Shown here: piece by piece, positions 6,228 to 9,240 of the stretch
Position numbering within the stretch: the first letter of the stretch is position 1
Layout: each line of letters begins with the position of its first letter
From: an uncultured Oscillochloris sp.
GTDB taxonomy: Bacteria; Chloroflexota; Chloroflexia; Chloroflexales; Chloroflexaceae
Direction of reading: 5' to 3'
Assembly: GCA_903877345.1 (NCBI GenBank)
Contig: CAIRDL010000307.1
Span: forward strand, 1-9,240
DNA length: 9,240 bases
Notes under the pieces: generated by a model
Told to the model about the DNA's origin: nothing
What the model saw: only the letters and a program-made list of their open reading frames with translations
The model's database searches: none
Position numbers and translations under genes: made by a program

Positions 6228-6232
6228 GCTGG
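6049..6232. repeat. 184-bp element of nested inverted repeats
   Basis: The outer ends are perfect 15-bp inverted repeats (CCAGCTTGACAGTTT, 6049-6063, and its complement at 6218-6232). Inside is a long hairpin: CAGCGTCCTCGC (6101-6112) pairs with 6134-6145, extended by five more pairs. The loop carries CTTCGACAAGCTCAG (6116-6130), and its reverse complement follows at 6162-6176. That last motif is a very common dispersed repeat in bacteria, recalled from experience. The hairpin arms and CTTCGACAAGCTCAG copies make mutually exclusive foldings possible. Confidence 0.75.
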
Positions 6233-6286
6233 AACCGCCGATTCTGAACCATGCCTAAGCCGCAAAGGCTTCGCGTTCGCCAAGCA

Positions 6287-6315
6287 TTGACGCTGCCAGT
6301 CCCCCTAGCTATAAT
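6287..6315 (+). promoter_or_regulatory. Near-consensus sigma-70 promoter of the c-di-AMP receptor/glycosyltransferase operon
   Basis: TTGACG (6287-6292) and a perfect TATAAT (6310-6315) are separated by the ideal 17 bases. Transcription should start at about 6322, some 30 bases before the ATG at 6353, which leaves a short leader with its ribosome binding site. This is the best promoter in the window. Confidence 0.85.
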
Positions 6316-6352
6316 GCGACACAGACGCAAGCCCCACCCTGCGGAGAGGTTC

Positions 6353-6595
6353 ATGAAGCTGATCGTCTTTGTCACTGACGATGCCCAAGCCGACCCCAGC
6401 GTTGATGCGCTGGTCGTGCATGGCTTCCGCGTCACGCGGCTTGCCACCACGGGTGGCTTCCTGCGCCGTGGCAACACCACCTTGCTCGTCGGCATTGAGG
6501 ATACACAGGTCGAGCGGGCCTACGATCTGGTCAAGAAGGTCGCCCCCGGTGCGCTCGCCATTACCCTGGATCTGGAGCGCTACGAGCGCTTGTGA
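6353..6595 (+). CDS. PII-like cyclic-di-AMP receptor (DUF970/PstA-DarA family), short form
   Basis: An 80-residue cytoplasmic PII-fold signal protein that should form a trimer and bind cyclic di-AMP. The hallmark is ATTGGFLRRGNTTLLVG at residues 31-47. Residues known from memory to contact c-di-AMP in Staphylococcus aureus PstA are conserved at the same numbers: Arg26, Thr28, Phe36, Leu37, Asn41 and Gly47. Usual family members are about 105-110 residues. Here the segment after GIED (47-50) passes quickly from VERAYDLVKK to the last strand (ALAITLDLERY), so the long B-loop region appears to be missing. The start ATG at 6353 has GGAGAGG directly upstream; a longer open frame from 6251 would cover the promoter and is rejected. 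Its TGA stop overlaps the GTG of the glycosyltransferase, so the two are co-transcribed and translationally coupled. The receptor's partner is unknown. Confidence 0.88.
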   Translation: MKLIVFVTDDAQADPSVDALVVHGFRVTRLATTGGFLRRGNTTLLVGIEDTQVERAYDLVKKVAPGALAITLDLERYERL

Positions 6596-7767
6596 AGCTC
6601 CTCTACGTCGCTGCAGGTATCCCCGTCCCTGGCACGTTAGGCGGCAGCACCCACGCCTACGCGGTCGCCCACGGGTTGGCGCACCTCGGCCATACGGTGC
6701 ATCTCGTCGCCGCTTCCCGTGAAGGTTGGGCCGGGCTCGCCCCGTTCGCCCGCCCGAACTCCACGAAACTCGCTGGTTTCCATCTGCATCACCAAGATGT
6801 GCCGAAGCTGCTCAGCCTGTGCGCAGCGCAGGCTGTGCTGCGGTTGGCGCGGGCTATCAGACCTGATGTGGTGATGGAGCGTTACTACAACTTCGCCGGG
6901 GCAGGACTGCTCGCCGCCCGGCACCTCGGCGTGCCAGCGCTGCTTGAAGTCAACGCGCTGATCATAGACCCGCCCGCCGTGCGGAAGCGCCGCTTGGATG
7001 ATGCCCTCGGTGGCCCAATGCGCCGTTGGGCCGCATGGCAGTGCCACAGCGCAAACGTGATTGTCACGCCGCTGCACACAACTGTACCCGCTGCGATTCC
7101 GCGCACCAAGATTGTCGAGTTGCCCTGGGGCGCTGAGGTTGAGCGCTTCACGGCAGTGGCAGCGGCGCGTGCGGCGCGTTCAGTGCCTGCGCTGCCATGC
7201 CGTCAAACCGTCATCTTTATGGGCAGCTTCCGCCCTTGGCACGGCGTCACTGCGTTCGTGCAAGCGGCCCAGTTGCTGTTGGCGCAAGGGCGCAACCTGC
7301 ACTTTTTGCTCGTCGGCGATGGCCCTGAACGCCAAGCCGCCGCCGCCTTGACCGCAGCGCACGCCGAGCACTTCACCTTCACTGGCGCGGTGCCTTACGC
7401 CGCAATTCCAGACTTGCTCGCCACGGCTGACCTTGGGGTGGCTCCTTTTACCACTGCACCACACCCGGCGCTGCAAGCCGCTGGCTTCTTCTGGTCGCCG
7501 CTCAAAATCTACGAGTACATGGCCGCCGGACTCCCCGTCGTCACCCCGGCCATCGCACCTCTGAGTACCGTGATCCGCGATGGGTGTGAGGGGTTTTTGT
7601 ACCCTGAAGGCGATGTGGCTGCGTTGGCTGGCGCGATTGCCCGCCTCCTCGATGACCCTGCCGCCGCCCGTACGCTAGGCCAAGCCGCCCGCGCCCGCGT
7701 CGTTGCCCATTACTCCTGGCACCAACACTGTGTGGCGCTGGAACACATTTTGCTAGGACTGCTGTAG
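6592..7767 (+). CDS. GT4-family glycosyltransferase (GT-B fold)
   Basis: A 391-residue cytoplasmic or membrane-associated enzyme that would transfer a sugar from an activated nucleotide donor, as in glycan, exopolysaccharide or glycolipid synthesis. The N-terminal Rossmann half has the glycine loop GGSTHAYAVAHGLA (17-30) and the acceptor-side MERYYNFAGAGLLAARHLGV to LLEVNAL region (95-123) typical of GT4 enzymes. The C-terminal donor half begins after LPWGAEVERF (about 177-186), with FMGSFRPWHG, LVGDGPE and the SPLKIYEYMAAGLPVV motif (302 onward, Glu308 in the EX7E position). No transmembrane segment is seen. The GTG start overlaps the upstream stop by four bases (GTGA) and has no strong ribosome binding site of its own, which favours coupling to the c-di-AMP receptor. 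Donor and acceptor sugars cannot be predicted. Confidence 0.9.
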   Translation: MKLLYVAAGIPVPGTLGGSTHAYAVAHGLAHLGHTVHLVAASREGWAGLAPFARPNSTKLAGFHLHHQDVPKLLSLCAAQAVLRLARAIRPDVVMERYYNFAGAGLLAARHLGVPALLEVNALIIDPPAVRKRRLDDALGGPMRRWAAWQCHSANVIVTPLHTTVPAAIPRTKIVELPWGAEVERFTAVAAARAARSVPALPCRQTVIFMGSFRPWHGVTAFVQAAQLLLAQGRNLHFLLVGDGPERQAAAALTAAHAEHFTFTGAVPYAAIPDLLATADLGVAPFTTAPHPALQAAGFFWSPLKIYEYMAAGLPVVTPAIAPLSTVIRDGCEGFLYPEGDVAALAGAIARLLDDPAAARTLGQAARARVVAHYSWHQHCVALEHILLGLL

Positions 7768-7772
7768 ATCTT

Positions 7773-7826
7773 CAGATAAAGCATTTGGAAGCGGTAGCTT
7801 GGACGACCTTTCTGATGCCTTATCTG
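7773..7826. repeat. Inverted repeat in the spacer before the TRX-VKOR gene
   Basis: CAGATAAAGCAT (7773-7784) and ATGCCTTATCTG (7815-7826) are reverse complements at 11 of 12 positions, with a 30-base loop. A second pair, AGCGGTA (7790-7796) and TACCGCT (7853-7859), overlaps it and would compete. There is no T-run, so it is not a classical terminator for the glycosyltransferase gene; an operator, leader structure or small repeat are all possible. No clear promoter for the next gene is seen. Confidence 0.45.
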
Positions 7827-7869
7827 ACTATAGGCAAACAGCAGTGGCTGGGTACCGCTAGGATTTTAA

Positions 7870-8916
7870 ATGACGACCTATTTCACCTCAAGGGTTAAGC
7901 TGCGGCTAGTTGGCTTCATTGCCCTGGCGCTGACGCTGCTCAGGATCAGTCCAACGCTTGCGGCTGGCCCGGTGGCCCGTGTGGTGCTTTTTTACACGCC
8001 AACCTGCGCCCACTGTCATCAGGTGATGACCGAAGTGCTGCCGCCTCTCCAAGCGCAGTACGGTGCGCAAATGGCGCTGTATGCGGTGGATGCTGCGCAG
8101 CCGAACGGCCAGGCACTCTATCAGGCGGCGATCACCGCCTTTGCTATTCCCGAGGCGCGTCAGGGAGTACCCACCCTAGTGATCGGCGCGACGGTGCTGG
8201 TCGGCAGCGAAGAAATCTCGGCGCAACTGCCTGGCTTGCTTGCGGCGGCGCTCGCGGCGGGCGGAAATGCATGGCCCGCGATCCCCGGTCTTACCCCTGA
8301 CCTTGCAGCCGACAGTGCGACGCCAACGCAGGCAGCGGTGAGTCCGTTTCAGCGTGACCCGGTGGGCAATAGTCTCGCGCTTCTCCTGCTCCTCGGCATG
8401 ACCGTGTCGGTTTTCCTCCTCGGGGTCAACGTGCGGCCACCCTTCACGCCGTTGCGCCCACCTTGGCACGAGTGGGCCATTCCCCTTTTGGCCCTCGTGG
8501 GTCTTGCGGTGGCAACTTACCTCGCGGTGATCGAGCTTAGTGACGCGAAGGCGTTCTGTGGGCCGGTGGGCGACTGCAACACCGTGCAACAAAGCCCCTA
8601 CGCCCACCTGTTTGGCGTGCTCCCGATTGGCGTGTTAGGCGTGATGGGCTACATCACGTTGCTCGGCGCGTGGGCCACCCAGCGCTTCGGTGCTGGTCGT
8701 GCGGCCCATTTCGCGACCATCGCGTTGCCGACGCTTGCGCTCCTCGGTACGCTCTTCTCGCTCTACCTGACCTTCCTGGAACCCTTTGTGATTGGGGCGA
8801 CCTGTCTGTGGTGTCTAACTTCGGCGGCGGTGATCACGGCACTGCTCTGGCTGACCGTCCCACGTCACGCGCCCCCGGTGCAACGGGGCAAATTGCACCA
8901 ACGGAGATCCCGCTGA
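7870..8916 (+). CDS. Thioredoxin-VKOR fusion, membrane disulfide-forming enzyme (reverse domain order)
   Basis: Predicted to form disulfide bonds in exported proteins, with the VKOR part passing electrons to quinone. Residues 1-32 read as a signal peptide or first membrane helix (basic start, hydrophobic 13-24, AxA-like LAAG end). A thioredoxin-like domain follows with active-site CAHC (Cys46, Cys49) and cis-Pro Pro101 in GVPTL. A linker (about 134-165) leads to five hydrophobic segments: about 167-187, 203-223, 247-267, 281-300 and 306-329. VKOR residues match the Synechococcus enzyme by spacing: loop cysteines 230 and 236, Ser242, and the quinone-side CLWC (312-315). ATG at 7870 has AGGA six bases upstream. 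The well-studied bacterial fusions have VKOR first and thioredoxin last; here the order is reversed. The thioredoxin domain should lie outside the membrane. The gene stands alone, 102 bases after the glycosyltransferase gene. Confidence 0.88.
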   Translation: MTTYFTSRVKLRLVGFIALALTLLRISPTLAAGPVARVVLFYTPTCAHCHQVMTEVLPPLQAQYGAQMALYAVDAAQPNGQALYQAAITAFAIPEARQGVPTLVIGATVLVGSEEISAQLPGLLAAALAAGGNAWPAIPGLTPDLAADSATPTQAAVSPFQRDPVGNSLALLLLLGMTVSVFLLGVNVRPPFTPLRPPWHEWAIPLLALVGLAVATYLAVIELSDAKAFCGPVGDCNTVQQSPYAHLFGVLPIGVLGVMGYITLLGAWATQRFGAGRAAHFATIALPTLALLGTLFSLYLTFLEPFVIGATCLWCLTSAAVITALLWLTVPRHAPPVQRGKLHQRRSR

Positions 8917-8998
8917 GCCACTGTCGAGTTTAGGTATGGTTCAGCACCAGCGTTGGTCGCATCCTTTTCGTTTTTGACCCACCACGACGGTCTTCGCT

Positions 8999-9240
8999 TC
9001 AGCGCAACTCCTGGGCAAGTTGGTACGTAGTGACGACCAAATTGCGACCTTGCGCCTTCGCCCGATAGAGCGCCCGATCCGCCAATTCGATGAACTGCGC
9101 GACCGTCATGGGCGGGACGAAAATCGCCACGCCAATGCTGATCGTCAGCGCCCGCCGCAACCCTGGCGTCTGCGCGACACCCTGGCGGATGCGCTCGGCG
9201 ACCAAGACAGCTTCGTCAACCTTCGTATTGGGGAGAACGA
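8999..9240 (-). CDS. GGDEF-domain protein, C-terminal end (5' part outside window)
   Basis: The last 80 or so residues of a diguanylate cyclase-type domain, a maker of cyclic di-GMP. The frame continues past the window edge, reading VLPNTKVDEAVLVAERIRQ there. It then shows the typical ISIGVAIF strand and LADRALYRAKAQGRNLVV helix near the C terminus. The GGDEF/GGEEF catalytic signature and any sensor domain lie upstream and cannot be judged, so activity is unknown. It converges on the TRX-VKOR gene across 82 bases, where I see no convincing terminator hairpin. Confidence 0.88.
   Translation of the reverse strand, partial: VLPNTKVDEAVLVAERIRQGVAQTPGLRRALTISIGVAIFVPPMTVAQFIELADRALYRAKAQGRNLVVTTYQLAQELR

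Larger units (their letters stand above)
5091..6232 (-). mobile_element. Decayed IS4-like insertion sequence with a second element at its 5' end
   Basis: This stretch contains the transposase pseudogene, the probable right-end motif at 5091-5111 and the nested inverted-repeat element at 6049-6232. The left terminal repeat of the original insertion sequence was not found and may have been replaced by the nested element. Confidence 0.55.

Noticed and set aside
6251..6352. Upstream extension of the c-di-AMP receptor by 34 residues
   Set aside because: It would span the -35 and -10 boxes; the ATG at 6353 has an excellent ribosome binding site and matches the family N terminus.
6127..6495. Minus-strand frame of 122 codons covering the c-di-AMP receptor start
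   Set aside because: It is antisense to a well-supported gene and promoter; the RPSTSSGS-like text is the usual translation of the CTTCGACAAGCTCAG repeat.
8917..8998. Possible bidirectional terminator between the converging TRX-VKOR and GGDEF genes
   Set aside because: Only a very short stem (ACCA/TGGT, about 8947-8958) precedes the T-rich stretch; too weak to call.

Overview
The window looks like chromosomal DNA of a GC-rich bacterium, most likely a member of the Chloroflexota (Chloroflexales type). This is an inference from GC content, the TRX-VKOR protein, the PII-like c-di-AMP receptor and the style of the dispersed intergenic repeats. No marker gene settles it. It holds ordinary chromosomal genes whose spacers are unusually full of small repeats and mobile-element debris.

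Layout. (1) 1-888, plus strand: the C-terminal part of an ABC exporter with a complete nucleotide-binding domain. It converges, across a shared hairpin terminator (907-935), on a tryptophan-rich phasin-like gene (950-1489, minus). (2) 1490-1932: a gene-free spacer with two small inverted-repeat (MITE-like) elements. (3) 1933-4985, minus strand: a PLP aminotransferase, a Nudix CoA pyrophosphatase, a calcineurin-like metallophosphoesterase and, just upstream of the last, a 45-residue membrane protein that looks translationally coupled to it. Related repeats fill the spacers on both sides of the Nudix gene. (4) 5019-6232: a strong palindrome, a probable extended -10 promoter, then a decayed IS4-like transposase with a frameshift and a large internal deletion. 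Its 5' end is covered by a 184-bp element of nested inverted repeats. (5) 6287-7767, plus strand: a near-consensus sigma-70 promoter, an 80-residue PII-like cyclic-di-AMP receptor, and a GT4 glycosyltransferase whose GTG start overlaps the receptor's stop codon. (6) 7870-8916, plus strand: a secreted or membrane protein with an N-terminal thioredoxin domain joined to a C-terminal VKOR domain, the reverse of the best known VKOR-thioredoxin order. (7) 8999-9240, minus strand: the C-terminal end of a GGDEF domain cut by the window edge.

How they may work together. The clearest functional unit is the c-di-AMP receptor plus glycosyltransferase operon, which hints at second-messenger control of envelope or exopolysaccharide synthesis. 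The TRX-VKOR protein would make disulfide bonds in exported proteins. The Nudix enzyme, aminotransferase and phosphoesterase look like housekeeping metabolism with no obvious shared pathway. No CRISPR array, tRNA or rRNA was recognised.
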